DNA of 64,000 bases from Bradysia coprophila (GCF_014529535.1 NW_023503329.1:1148130-1212129), one strand, 5' to 3'; positions 35,831-47,905 are shown, numbered from the stretch's first letter. Translations and numbers: made by a program. Notes: generated from the letters alone by a model not told the origin.

Positions 35831-38800
35831 TTACAATTCATCGCGATCCGAACCGATTTGCCTGTTCACAAATTCGAATAAATCGTCCAATGACCGATTG
35901 CCACTGTATTCACTAACTTTTTCGCCGTCTTTGTAAATGTACAGTGTTGGGAATCCATTTACATCCTGCTCGGAGCAGACCTCTTTGCTTTCGGCTAATG
36001 TACAATCAACTTTGGCTATTTTAACATCGACTACACCAACAAATTTGGTCGCTAGTTCGTCCCATGTTTGTGCCATTCGTTTACAATGACCACACCTAAC
36101 GGACGCAACGAAAAAAGTGGAAAAGAGGAGCCGGTAAATTAATGAAAATCAGAAGAAGAAAACGAATAGTCTACGTACCATGGAGCGAAGAATTTCACGA
36201 AAGTGACACCCTTTTCGATGGCATGATCGAAACTTTGTGTGGTCAACTGTAACACCGCTTCGTCGACTTTGATTTGTGCGTGTGCGGCATCTGGTTCAGC
36301 AGCTCGTTTGACGATAATACCAGCAGACTTTTCCACATACGCTTTCAGGTCGTCAAGCGATCGCTGGCCGGTGTACTTTTCGACGCGTTTTCCATCAACG
36401 ATCCACAACAGGGTCGGATAACCTTTCACCTCGAATTGTGAACAGATCGGTCGGTAGAGTGTGCAGTCAATTTTTGATATTGAAACGGTTTCGTCGTACT
36501 CTAATGCGCTGGCTAATTCGTCCCATGTGGGTGCTAGGCGCTAAAAGAATAAATTTAAATTTTCATGAAGAGTATGTAAGCAGCGAACAGAATGCGATAA
36601 TAAAATCGATCACATATTCGTTGATGAGCCATCGTCAGAGAAGATAAACGTTAGTGTTGTCGGAAAGGATTGAGTAGCAATCCATGAATATACATAATTC
36701 ATAAATGGAGACAATCCATAAATGGAAACAATCCATAAATGGAGACAATCCATAAATGGAGACAATCCATAAATGGAGACAATCCATAAATGGAGACAAT
36801 CCATAAATGGAGACAATCCATAAATGGAGACAATACATGAATGGAGACAATACATTAATGGAGAGAATCCATGAATGGAGACAATCCATAAATGGAGACA
36901 ATCCATGAATGGAGACAATCCATGAATGGAGACAATACATTAATGGAGAGAATCCATGCATGGAGACAATCCATGAATGGAGACAATCCATGAATGAAGA
37001 CAATCCATGAATGGAGACAATCCATGAATGGAGACAATCCATGAATGGAGACAATCCATGAATGGAGACAATCCATGAATGGAGACAATCCATGAATGGA
37101 GACAATCCATGAATGGAGACAATCCATGAATGGAGACAATACATTAATGGATAGAATCCATGATTGGAGACAATAAATGAGACACTACGATAATTTCTAC
37201 TTTTTTTTGAACAAATATGTGTCAACGAATCAATGAAATAATTGATGCAAATTCGAACTGTCTGTAGTTATGAAGTATCGATGGATGTAAAACCTGCAGT
37301 TTTTATCATTTTTAGCAAAGACAAATATTTAGTTTCCACATTTTCAATAATTAAATGAACGAGCACCTGTTCACACAATGGATTTGTCGGTAGGCAAAAG
37401 TTTGCATCTTCCAATATATTGAATAGCGAAACTTAATTTTAACTAAATGCTGTGGATGTGTGACACGTTTTAAATAATTTTAAAAAATTTGATCAGTCGA
37501 CAAAACAGATATCAAGGCACTGTGGCACTCACTGCAACGCCCTTTTTTTAAACCGTTCCATCAGAATTATTACATTTGCTTCATGAGAAAAACCATTATT
37601 TCGGAAACGGAACCAATTTTGAATACGATTTTCTCAAAAGATTGAGACGAAACTGCATTTTATTGTACGCAGCAACATGAGAACCATAGAACATACTGGT
37701 CGTGTTATACATTCGATACCAACAACGCTTACACATTAAATGATTCCATTTCCATTACGAAATCTTCGATTAGCTTGAAACAATCGTTTCAACTACATAC
37801 TCAATTACATTCCCCATAGCTGGGCATAATGCCGTGAAATAATGTTCAAGTAATCAATTATATTCAATTAATTAGTTTCGCGTATGGTTTATTCCAGACG
37901 CGAAGAATATGATTGTTGTTTGACGGTGTGGTGGCAATAAATCAAATCAACAGAAAATTATTTTTCTCTCTGATTGTGCTGATAGTTTACTCTACCTATT
38001 ACAACTGGTATAACTAATACAAAGCGAAGAGTTTAAAAGTTGAGACAATTTACCTGACAATGTCCACACCATGGAGCATAGAATTTGACAAAGTGCTGGC
38101 CAAGGCTCACATGATCGGTGAAAGTGTCGTCTGTTAGCTCGTTGATAGCTTCCAATTTTTCCGGTATGTCAACGACATTATTCTAAACATCGATATCAGT
38201 CAAATCTCTTTTCATTTCTAAATCAAATTTCATCGTCAGCGACTTACCAAAATATCTTCGCCTAAATGTTTTACCAAAAATTTCGTCACACCATCGACAT
38301 TCCGAACGCCACGGAATTTGGCTTTGCCTTCATCCTTTTTGTAGAGGATGATTTCTAGCGCTTCGGCACCATTTGCCGTGCACAGATCATTGCTGGTCGT
38401 ACAGTCGACTGTGCCGAAATTTAAGCCATTTTTGTTGTTGAATTGTTCGGCTAATCTTTCGTATTTGGGTAGGAACTTTTGACTCACTTCGCACCTATTT
38501 CGGATAAAGAAAAATTAGAAAATCGACAAAACTAAAACTGTCATGTGCTATCAACAACTACGACAAAAATAGGCGTGGAGCAATGGCTAATGATGTCTGT
38601 TATACAAGAATGTTACATATAATGAAGGACAAGATTCTCGTTCAATTTCGTGACAGTAAATATTCAGATTAAAAACCGCGACTCCAAAGGGTTAAGTACA
38701 GTGTTGTTTGGTGCACAACCGAACCTTAACAGTTCAAAATGACGTTCATGTCTATCAATTTCTTTGCGTTGAAAATTTAGGAAGATTAGGGTTACAGGAC

Positions 38801-41764
38801 TAAACTACAGAGATGTGCCGCTGGCGATTGAAGAAACCCGAAAAGGATTTGTAAACCAGACATGTTTTAAAATGGGATCTGTCGTGCTTCTAACGGTGCC
38901 CTTCCTCCAGTATTATCGATCGATCAATCTAATCTGCTCGCATTTAGCTTTTTAAATATTTAATATGTTGTTGTGAGCGGCCACACTAATTAAACGATAA
39001 AAATTTCGTGAAAAGAAACAGTCTGAATTTATGCTAATTTTTTGTAGATTTGCACAGGTGGTATGCTGTTTCTATATCAGCAACAAGACGTCTATGTTTT
39101 GTATTAATTAACATTTAAAGTTAAGAAATTTTTACTCTTGATCAATCGCACGTATACAGACTTGAGAAGCGAATTCACTACAATGTTACTACACCACGTG
39201 GAATTATTCAGTCAAATCAGAGCAGAACAACAAAAATGCCGAAATTAGAGCTAGATTGTTCAAATGACTATTTCTGATAAGAGCTGAATCTAAGCTGTAC
39301 GAACAGGTCAACAATGGATGCTTTGTCCAACAACCTCGACAAATTCTGAATAAAGAAAAGAGAAGTGGCGATGATTGATTCATTTCTCTTCAGAATAAAA
39401 CCTACATTATATAGACGACAAGTCAACAATTTTATTGGCACAAGATCGGGCGCACGTTTTAGTTGTATACACTGTTGGCTAAGTGTATTTTATCAACTCT
39501 TTGTTTCATATTTTTGGAGTAGTTTATTCAAACATGTGTTGCATTACATTTTGTTACGTGATAAGATTTCTATTCGATTGTTGTATATGGTCTCGACATG
39601 GTACTTTTTGTTTGTTCAACTTTGTTTCATTTGATCCGATTATGATTCGTTTAAGTCTTTTAAATGTCAGAATTTTGGCACCGATTTACCGCAGCTTGTT
39701 TAAAAGTTTCCCATTTTCTGTCATAATGACATTAGCATTGCAATTTTGCAAATCATCATCCCAATAAAAAGGGAATTTACAGATAAAAGTGGGAATAAAA
39801 GCTGAACTAACTACCGGATTCAGAATTGATCGTCAGATTAATCCGTCTACCAGAGCCTAATATTGAGAAATATTTCACCAAGTTTTACCAAGAAAAAGGT
39901 TCACCAAGCTTAGTGAATTTGTTATTGAAATTTAGTGAATTATTTCTCAATATTACACCCTGGCCTACACTTCATTTCTCAAGACACAAGTATCATTCAA
40001 CTTATCATTAAAAATATTTGCATTTGACCTAGACGCACTGGTTCACCTTACGTCTTTGTGTTCTGGTAATGCATCTTCATAATTTATTGAACTAGGAAAA
40101 TGTATAAATGGATTCAGAACGTCTATTAAAATGACATTGTCGGGCCGATTTCAAGCAAAAAGAAAGTGACTCATTAAAAATGCATGTCCCTTCCAATTAC
40201 CCTGTCAAAGAGCACAAGATAATTGCTTAAGTGCGGCCTAATGGTAATTTAATGTAAAGAATGCCATCGATCCAGTAATGTTCTTCTTTTTTTTTTTTTA
40301 ATTAAAACGAACTCCTGGTTGTAATACCTGCACAATTCGCAATAAGTGGTAAGAATGCACCTAAATCATTTCGTGAATTTTCTCCCTGAAATTTCATACA
40401 AAAAAATAGCACGAAATCAGACTCTAAAAATAGAAGTGAACGATAGTCACTTCGCCGAAAAACAGGGTTGCAATGGTGAGTCCTAATTCCTGAAGTCTGC
40501 GAAGGAAATATCTCAAGAATGGTTCAAGTAGCTCCTAACAAGTGGCGAAATATCTCGTGACTGCATCGTACTATAAATGTTGAAATGCTGTTCGGTGCAC
40601 ACTGTTTTAGGCGTAGGTAGTATGTATAACCAAAGCGTGCGCTTCACTCAATTTTTCCTAGCGTGTACCGGGGTACATGGTTTAACCTGTTACAGACGGC
40701 AAGCATATGACCAGTATTATTATCGGGTCTATTACTTCCATCGCATTTTACTAACTATATATGGACCATATTACCCCAGAGCTTGTCATTATTTTTGTCG
40801 TCGTTATCGATAACATATACTATTTGAATGACCCCTTAATTTCACGTGATTACAAAACTTGTAAAGTAAACTTAACTTTCTCTCAAAACCCCTACTTATA
40901 TGACCATTCTCGCCGTTGAAAGACTTGAAACACGGAACGGAAATCATAGAAATCCGCAAACTCGTAGTAAAACCCTTCAAATGTCAAAAAAGTTTAACGA
41001 AACCCCGTTAATAACCCAAGAACCTCTAAGGATTTTTAGCGGAAATGCTTTGGGTTTGTCAAAGTTGATGTTTATCTGCGATAAACATTTTCAAACACCA
41101 GTCGTTTGACATTATTGCTTTCATAGCAGCCCTATTCATGAAAAATGTATGAACACGTAGCTGTTGTTTTCATATACGAAAATTTATTCCATTTTCATTC
41201 GTAAAACAATAAATGGGACAACCAACCAACTAAATCATCTGGACTAAACAATCGGTCAATCAAACAAATCAAATGTTTTGATGAATGGAGAAGCCTCTGG
41301 CTAAGGACCAGTCACACTCGGACACGTATTAAACACTAATATAGTGCTTGTAACCATCACCGAAAATGAATGATTAATATTGTTGAGTGAAGCAACGGAT
41401 AAGATGTTTCGTTCCGACGCGATATATGGAAAATTGAGTAGAGTCGACAATTATGTTGTTAAATTTACTTCAAATTCTATTATTGGATGGATCGAGGTTC
41501 GGCAAAATAAATTAATTTCTCGGAAAATAGGTAATATTTACACGACTTTATGGTGACAAATAAAAAAAGTCGTGATAAAATCCAACAGAAATGTTCGTGT
41601 ACTTACTCCGGCGAATAGTATAGCACCATGTAATAAAATTCTGCGGTTTCTTTAGCAAAATTGTCTTTCGATAACGAAACGGCGAATGTGCTGGGCTTTT
41701 TATAATCTTCGCTAATCACAAATGACACACAAATCAAAAGTAAAATGTTTACCGACGACCACAT
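35831..41764 (-). CDS. prtp: ER thioredoxin-domain protein (pretaporter/TXNDC5 orthologue)
   Basis: ER-resident protein with three thioredoxin domains; the fly protein also acts as an apoptotic-cell engulfment ligand (family knowledge). Five exons join in phase: 41764-41607, 38494-38248, 38182-38054, 36540-36179, 36095-35831, giving 386 aa. The first in-frame ATG begins MWSSVNILLLICVSFVIS, a clear signal peptide. Domains 2 and 3 have APWCGHC sites at residues 174-177 and 300-303 and the PTL motif after the cis-proline. Domain 1 is odd: its site reads SPECEVS, with only one cysteine (54), and the cis-proline motif is replaced by ALEIILY. The protein ends RDEL, an ER-retrieval signal. Intron 1 is 3.1 kb, and intron 3 contains a 17-bp minisatellite. 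Confidence 0.94.
36685..37175. repeat. 17-bp minisatellite, about 28 copies, in a prtp intron
   Basis: The unit is GAGACAATCCATRAATG, repeated almost without interruption. The variant ATAAATG dominates the first third and ATGAATG the rest, with scattered ACATTAATG units. Because 17 is not a multiple of 3 and the unit has no stop on the minus strand, long minus-strand frames with a 17-residue period appear in all phases. These are not genes. Confidence 0.95.
38495..41606. other. prtp intron 1 with dispersed repeat copy
   Basis: No coding exon is recognised. At about 40690-40815 the segment around CCAGTATTATTATCGGGTC to GTTATCGATAACA is shared with about 56480-56650. Confidence 0.5.
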
Positions 41765-44060
41765 TTTTAATTTTAGTTTTATTTTCTGGTGCACTTTTGA
41801 CTTTTCAAATTCACGAATTTCACTTTTTTTTCGATTATCCGCCCCCCGATATGTGTTCGATGTGAATGAATTTTAATGTAAGGTGCTATGAATGAAACGA
41901 GTGCAAAACATCTAATAAATAAAAGTTGAGCCGATACGTTTTCGAAGCAAAAATCCACACAAGAAAAAAAAACTTATCCGGCTGTCAAAATTGAATGTGT
42001 GAAGTGCACCGCCGGTGCTTAAGAATAAATGAGGAGCGGCGATATTCTGTTGATGTGGCGCAAATATTTAAACGAAATTAAATTTGTACGTGCACTTAAG
42101 TATGAGTCAATTCGCCAAAACTTCGAACAGTCGGGATTCAAGCCGACAGCGATCCCAACGACTTGAAAAAAAATTATGTTGGGCTGTCATGGCCCTTAGC
42201 AACGCACTGCTCCTAGCATGAACACTCCTTTGACAAATGTCCAATTTGGAGGCTTTTGTGATGAGAGCAACCGCTTAAGATTGATTGTATTGTGTGTTTT
42301 AACTCATACAACGAAAACAAGTCATCTATCTTTACGAAAGAAACGCAGTGCCTACTGTGACTTCATCAGCCTCCAAATATTTCTTATGTTCATGCTAGGA
42401 GCAGTGCGTTGCCCTTAGAAAAATTTTCGCGTGGTCGTGATAATAGTTTTTTATCAACATGCAAAATGTGAATAGTGTCAAATTGTGTACATTTATGAAG
42501 GTCGATGAGCTGAATATTATTGACTAACAAACGCCGAATTGAACGAGGATTCATTTGAGCCATAGCTCGTTTGGATCCCGATAAGCTGTTCGAAGTTTTG
42601 GCGAATTGACTCTTATAACACCCATGAGTCTATTACCAGTGATGGTATTTTTAACGTTGCGGATAGACAACGTAACGCAAGTCCGGAGTAAAGAGCAACA
42701 ACCTAAAGTTGCTGTCTACCCAATTTATAAACATTCGTACTGTCCACTGCTTAGTCATCTGAAAATTGCAAAGAATTCCGAAACTGAAAATAAAACGTTT
42801 CAGAGAAATAATCAGAAAATAGCCAAATCTTTTGTTTTAGTCAACGTAATCGATAACAAAATTAAAGAACGAAAGTCATGTCGGTGTTAAGGAGTATTTT
42901 TCAGGCGCGATGATATTATTTCTCGCACCGTTAAAGCATACCACACACGAGGCATAAAAACGGTTTTTGGGTACTAGTTAATCTCACATAAATTTCGTTG
43001 GCATATCTTAGCGTGGATGGTGTATTTCAAACGTCCTTCAAGATGATCTATAAAAACTGGACTAAAACACGTTATCCATAATCTCTCGCCGGGCTTAAGA
43101 GGCATAAGTACTTAGCTTAAATTGTAGCCTACATTTACAGCGTCCAGCGTATCTCGTATTTTATTTTTGGTGATATATTTCCAACAGAATAATATTCGAA
43201 AAATATACGACCGCAATTACACACCGAATGTGTTAGCTTTAAATAAAAATTAGTTTTGGTTTTAGTCGTTTGAGAAATTGCGGTCGTACATTTTTGAAAA
43301 TGAATTCTGGTGGAAAGACATCATCAAAGGTAAACTAAAATCCAGGATTTAAAAAACGCCCAAATGTATGCTTGTCAGGACAGTATCGATGCCTCTTAAG
43401 GCGATTTTGGTTCTATGAAATCATCAAAATACGAATATTTTTCCGCCAAAATGTAGGCTACAAATATATAAAAAGGTTCATTGTTCTTAACAGTAGTTAG
43501 TGGGTAATTGAACTATGCTTCGATGATGAATTCCAATATCACTTTATTGTTATTTTATTGGGTCACTCCTTTTTCAAGTACACTAATAAAGCTTCATCTT
43601 CCCTTCAATGTTCTTCATAAAGCCTAGATTTTGTGGAGCTGGTGGCTCTTACAGTCAAGAGAATATTATGTCTTAAAAACTTAATCTAATCTAATTTAAT
43701 CTTATCTAATCTAATCTAATCTAAATGGAATATTATCGCTCCTCTCATTTAGCAGTTACTTATTCAAATCCCAAGAAATATCTTAGTCTGAAACATTTCG
43801 ATTGATAATGGGAAAGAGCCGAGACATATAAAGTAAAATAAAAATTCTAAAATCTGTGTTCATGAGACGCTCCTGGCACCCGTATCCTTATATGTTCCCA
43901 ATCAAATGTCACTGTCAACATAAGAATTACTATAGTGAATTGGTTGTTATTGTGGGCTGTACCCGTACATATATAATTATGTTATGATAAATTCGGAAGT
44001 AAGAAACAAAAACTTGTAAGATTCGTAGTGGACTCGGGATATAATATCGTAAAATCGAAC
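41765..44060. other. Intergenic region between prtp and the RING-DM9 gene (divergent)
   Basis: It holds a MITE (42200-42410), an inverted pair around ACGACCGCAATT (43209-43222) and AATTGCGGTCGT (43275-43288), and a (TAATC)n tail at about 43680-43722. The tail is preceded by GTGGCTCTTACAGTCAAG, which looks like the 3' end of a non-LTR element. No exon is recognised. Confidence 0.55.
42200..42410. mobile_element. hAT-like MITE, 211 bp, perfect 8-bp target duplication
   Basis: The inverted ends are CAACGCACTGCTCCTAGCA and TGCTAGGAGCAGTGCGTT. GCCCTTAG flanks both sides (42192-42199 and 42411-42418). The copy looks young because the duplication and ends are intact. A diverged relative lies at 25145-25345. 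It lies about 430 bp upstream of the prtp ATG. Confidence 0.88.
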
Positions 44061-45104
44061 ATGGTAACTATAATGTCCATCGAACAAATCTCTATTGGCG
44101 ACAACAACTGTTTCACATTGCTAGTCCTTTTTAGGCCGACGGAAAGGGAAATTTTAGCAATAGTCTACAGTGTCATGTTTGCTTTGACGACTACAAAATT
44201 GATCAACGAATTTGGCAATGTCGATCCGGGCACTCAATCTGTGAACTATGCCGAAATCACTTACGCGAATGTCCCTTTTGCAAAGCACCGTATGAAGGGA
44301 CCAGAAACTATGCAATTGAAGATATTATCAGAGAATTGAAAGGCGATGGCGACCGAGCTGGCAGTGATAGAGTTTCACCAATTGCACCGTCTGCTCCAGC
44401 AGATGACAATGTAATCGCAGCTGATAGTCATCAACAGATACAACCTCCACCATCCGTCGAAAACGACCACACCGACTCCTCATCGTCAGTGGACTCCGGT
44501 GAATTCGGGGATATGGTTGTAGTAGATTATCCAAGACCGACAGTAAGTTTTGATTATTCGGGATGCTTAACTCTGGGCTCAATGTTAACTTCATACAGCG
44601 CCGAAATGACATCAACCCCTGGATACAATATTCTTCCAACCAATTTGTACCGAATGCGATAATAGGAGGACGAGATCATGGTCACATACCATTGTATATC
44701 GGACGAGCACTACATGGAAGGGCCCTAATACCGGGAAAAGTATTTTTTTCTGATGATTTTTTCTCGTGACCTTTCCGTGTTAAAACGTCCCATTCTAACA
44801 GATAAATTTTGAATACAAAACCTGCTACATTCCGTGGGGTGGTGACGAACATGAAAAGTCTAATTTTGAGATTTTGACGAACATTTCTGGAACGTGGCTT
44901 CCCAATTCAGGCGGAACGATTCCAGTAGATGCCTTTGCAGCTGGGCATTCAGAAGATGGAGAAACTTTGTACATTGGTCGAGCTCACATTGAAGGAACAT
45001 TAGCGATTGGAAAAGTGCATCCATCGCACGGTTGCTGCTTTATATCGTACGCCGGTAGGGAATACGATAGACAAGATTACGAAATTTTCGTTCTATGTAA
45101 TTAG
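44061..45104 (+). CDS. RING finger-DM9 (DUF3421) repeat fusion protein
   Basis: Four exons are inferred: 44061-44063 (ATG only), 44135-44542, 44599-44739, 44802-45104. All are phase 0, giving 284 aa. Residues 14-50 form a RING finger with spacing C-x2-C-x12-C-x3-H-x2-C-x2-C-x6-C-x2-C. The core QCRSGHSICELCR resembles SIAH/Sina E3 ligases, as does the RNYAIE that follows the last cysteine pair. A linker rich in Pro, Ser and Asp follows (about 70-137). Then come two DM9 repeats: VPNAIIGGRDH...PLYIGRALHGRALIPGK and LPNSGGTIPVDAF...LYIGRAHIEGTLAIGK plus HPSHGCCFISYAG. RING fingers recruit E2 enzymes; DM9 proteins are lectin-like and some bind mannose or respond to infection. Introns 2 and 3 are short with GTAAGT and GTATTT donors. 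The first exon is the least certain part. No signal peptide is seen, so the product should be intracellular. Confidence 0.85.
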
Positions 45105-46126
45105 AGGCGGTGCATTTGGTGTGACAATTCGGCTCTTTGAGTGAATTGGAAAACAGGGATTATGACTCGATACTCGGGATGGTAGGTTTTTACACTACAC
45201 CGAGCTTAAGCATTTTTTTTTACTAATTGTGATGATTCGTCACAATTTTCATTTTCATTGAAGAATGTGACACTTTAGAAGATAATATAGCATTGTTCCA
45301 TAAAACTTTAATGAAATTTTGTTAACATCGTCGTAATTTAAGGAGAAGAAGATGGACACTAAGAGTGGTAATGTTTGGAACATTCTGCGAGTAGAGTGTG
45401 GGAAGCGATAAATTAAAATACGTGATCTTTCTTAAACAATAACGGCATATTGATCGCCAACTCCACACATCTGACATGGCTTTTTTGGGAATTTTAATTC
45501 TTTTTTTTTCGTAATTTTCAGAATTAAAGATCCCAATAATGCCAATAAAATTCTTCAGTGAAACTTCCACTGCAACCACATTTTGCAAGGTCGACTTTTG
45601 TAGCACTAGTCCTAGGTTTTCCGAGCGGAGCTAGTGAACTAATGTGCCCAGCCACTCGTCTGAATATATCCTTACTTTATCTACCTTGATTCTTAAAACC
45701 TTAAATTAAATCAAGATAGATATTGTAAATAGCTCGCTATGTATGTGTAGCACTGCCTACCTTTGACAATTTTTTCTCTCGAGAAATTTCTGAACTTTTT
45801 AGATTTTCTCAAATAAAAAAAGGGGAATTCCAGAAAATTCATCAAAATTGAAAAATAAGGAATTCCTTGAATGTCTTCTGTGCCTTTACTTTTCGATACT
45901 AGTTCCGAAAAGTAAGCAACTCTTCACCACTAATGACGAAAATTAGACTACTTTTCGTCACTAGTGACGAAAAGTAAGTAATATCAACGAGGTGGATGAA
46001 TAAATTCAGAATAAATTGGCCATGAATAAATCAAATTTATTGAAGTTGTCATATAGCATCTATGCAGCAACTTGTTTCTATGACTGAAAGTCAGGGTCTT
46101 ACACCAGAAAATACCGAAAAATGTGG
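45105..46126. other. Spacer with perfect palindromes
   Basis: No exon is recognised. At 45951-45974 there is a perfect 24-base palindrome (half CTTTTCGTCACT). At about 45888-45913 there is a near-palindrome built from the same ends (ACTTTTCG...CGAAAAGT). A hairpin with arms ATTGTGAT/GTCACAAT lies at about 45226-45246. Confidence 0.6.
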
Positions 46127-46900
46127 GTAACAAAAAGGTTCACTGTGATTGAAAATGTATGAAATGCTATGAAAAACGTTAAATGTGGGTAACAATTTTT
46201 CGTTGAGGGCTTGAGTAATTCTTAACCAATTTGGCTGATTCTTTTTTTTTGAATACGTGGAATTAAAATCCCGAGGCTAAGTTCGAAGATGGGCTATGTA
46301 GGACTAAGGATCTGGAAGCTATCCGAGAAAAAAGGGGTTTTAAACTGTTGATCATAGTCTCAATTAAAAAAGATTACTTTGATGAAATTTGATTTGGTTT
46401 GGTAGTGTGGGTAAATCATGTAAGTTTGTTTTCTACGTGCATGAAACTAGTAGGAAGAATAATTTCATCATTCGATGCCCATCTTTTAACGTGTAAACAT
46501 CTCTTGGTAGTGAACTACTAACATCTTGATAGTTAACTATCAAATTTGATAGTTGACTAACAACTTGATAGACTGCGAGGCTGACTATCAAATTTGATAG
46601 TTGACTATCAATTTGTTTGTCATTTATCAAGTTGGTAGTTTTTTACTCCCTTTACAACCACATCTTACGCCAGCAAAATTCCTGTTATCAAATTAGCACA
46701 CTTTGATTAAAAAGTGTAAGAAATTTTAATAAAAAAGTTAAATTTTTGCAGGCAATATAAGAAGAATTATCTCAACTAATTTCTGAAGATTTTTTTAAAT
46801 ACATGGAATTAAATGAATCAAAGAGAATATTGTAAACATTTTACGAGTGTGAAGTTTGCGGCCAGAGCGAAGCGAGGGCCGTAATTCACACGAGTCGTGA
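46127..46900. repeat. Second copy of the dispersed repeat at 31905-32860
   Basis: The block shares GAAAAACGTTAAATGT, the AAGTTCGAAGATGGG region and the terminal palindrome (GTGTGAA...AGCGAAGCGAGGGCC...TTCACAC, 46852-46889) with the earlier copy, but has only one internal unit. Its middle (46515-46620) has a cluster of short palindromes of the type GATAGTTGACTATC and ATCAAATTTGAT. Confidence 0.65.
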
Positions 46901-47489
46901 TATTTTATTCACGATTGAAGGTTTTGTAAATGAGAAATTTTTTCGAGGGATTATTTTGTCTACCAATAAATTTCTCCTTTTACAAATATTTTTAATCCCT
47001 TTACCATTATAGAGTCGAAATTGGTACCAATTTACCGAAAATATTGGTAAGCTGAGTTATTTTTATTAGTTTTTATAACGTTCATAACGTTCATTTATTA
47101 CCATGTGAAGGTATATTAAGAAGTGTTAGAGAAGAACATCTATCGCACTTTTTTATTTTGTGAAAGAGTCCTCGTTCCACATTCACAAAACAAACTTCGC
47201 ATCTACTCTGATGTAACAAAAAGGCAATCAAACAGAATAATAGACAGCTCATACGAGTGGGAATCTATTTATTTATGATTTGAGGTTGATTGAAATTCTT
47301 GAAAATTGAAAATTTATAAGAAAATTGAGAGTTAAAAAAGTGGTCAAAAATCATTCCACCTTACGCTCGATGGTTTCCAAGAATTGTTTTTTGTCAAATT
47401 TTACTGTCATTTGCGTGGAGTCATTAATATAGTAAATATATTATGTATTAAATGTGACAAGTTTTTATGAGTACGTCAAAAATGCATTT

Positions 47490-47703
47490 AGAAACAATGA
47501 AAGTAAATAGATAGGTATGGCCAAACGTTCAAATTTGTTCTAGCCGGAGCACATACGGATTTGCATGGCGTCACCTCAAACGAACTCATTTCCAGTGGAA
47601 ATTTGCACTAGAAATGAGTTCGTTTGAGGTGGCCCCATGCAAATCCGTATGTGCTCCGACTTGTATGGACTGGCCATACCTACTTATCTACTTTCATTGT
47701 TTA
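47490..47703. mobile_element. Palindromic MITE of about 210 bp
   Basis: Outer arms AACAATGAAAGTAAATAGAT and ATCTACTTTCATTGTT, and inner arms GGAGCACATACGGATTTGCA and TGCAAATCCGTATGTGCTCC, are inverted about a centre at 47596. It is almost a full hairpin with a short loop around TCCAGTGGAAATTTG. No coding capacity. Confidence 0.85.
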
Positions 47704-47734
47704 GAAAAGTGTCAGTCAAGGGACGATTTAACTA

Positions 47735-47905
47735 TGCTTCGTTTCTCCGTTTGTCGTGGTATTGAACTGCTGTTTGACTGCCCACAATTTCCATAAAAAA
47801 CCAATTGCTTCGTTTCTCCGTTTGTCAATTCTGCTTGACTTTCCACAATTATGACACGAAAGATTGCTTCGTTTCTCTGTACTGCTCCGACTATTATCAA
47901 ATTTC
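47735..47905. repeat. Short tandem repeat, about 58-67 bp unit, three copies
   Basis: TTGCTTCGTTTCTCCGTTTG recurs at about 47739, 47806 and 47865, each copy followed by a related segment containing CTGCT, GACT and CCACAATT. Confidence 0.8.

Noticed and set aside
36685-37175. CRISPR-like array
   Set aside because: Units are contiguous without unique spacers, in a eukaryotic intron.
36635-37225. 196-aa minus-strand ORF with 17-residue repeats (also 36610-36918 and 36855-37139)
   Set aside because: By-product of a 17-bp minisatellite in a prtp intron; open in several phases and flanked by proper splice sites of exons 3 and 4.
41603-41794. prtp start ten codons upstream at 41794
   Set aside because: That codon is GTG, not ATG; the first ATG (41764) begins a textbook signal peptide.
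44028-44339. 103-aa plus-strand ORF over the RING exon
   Set aside because: Out of frame with the RING cysteines; the other frame gives a complete RING finger.
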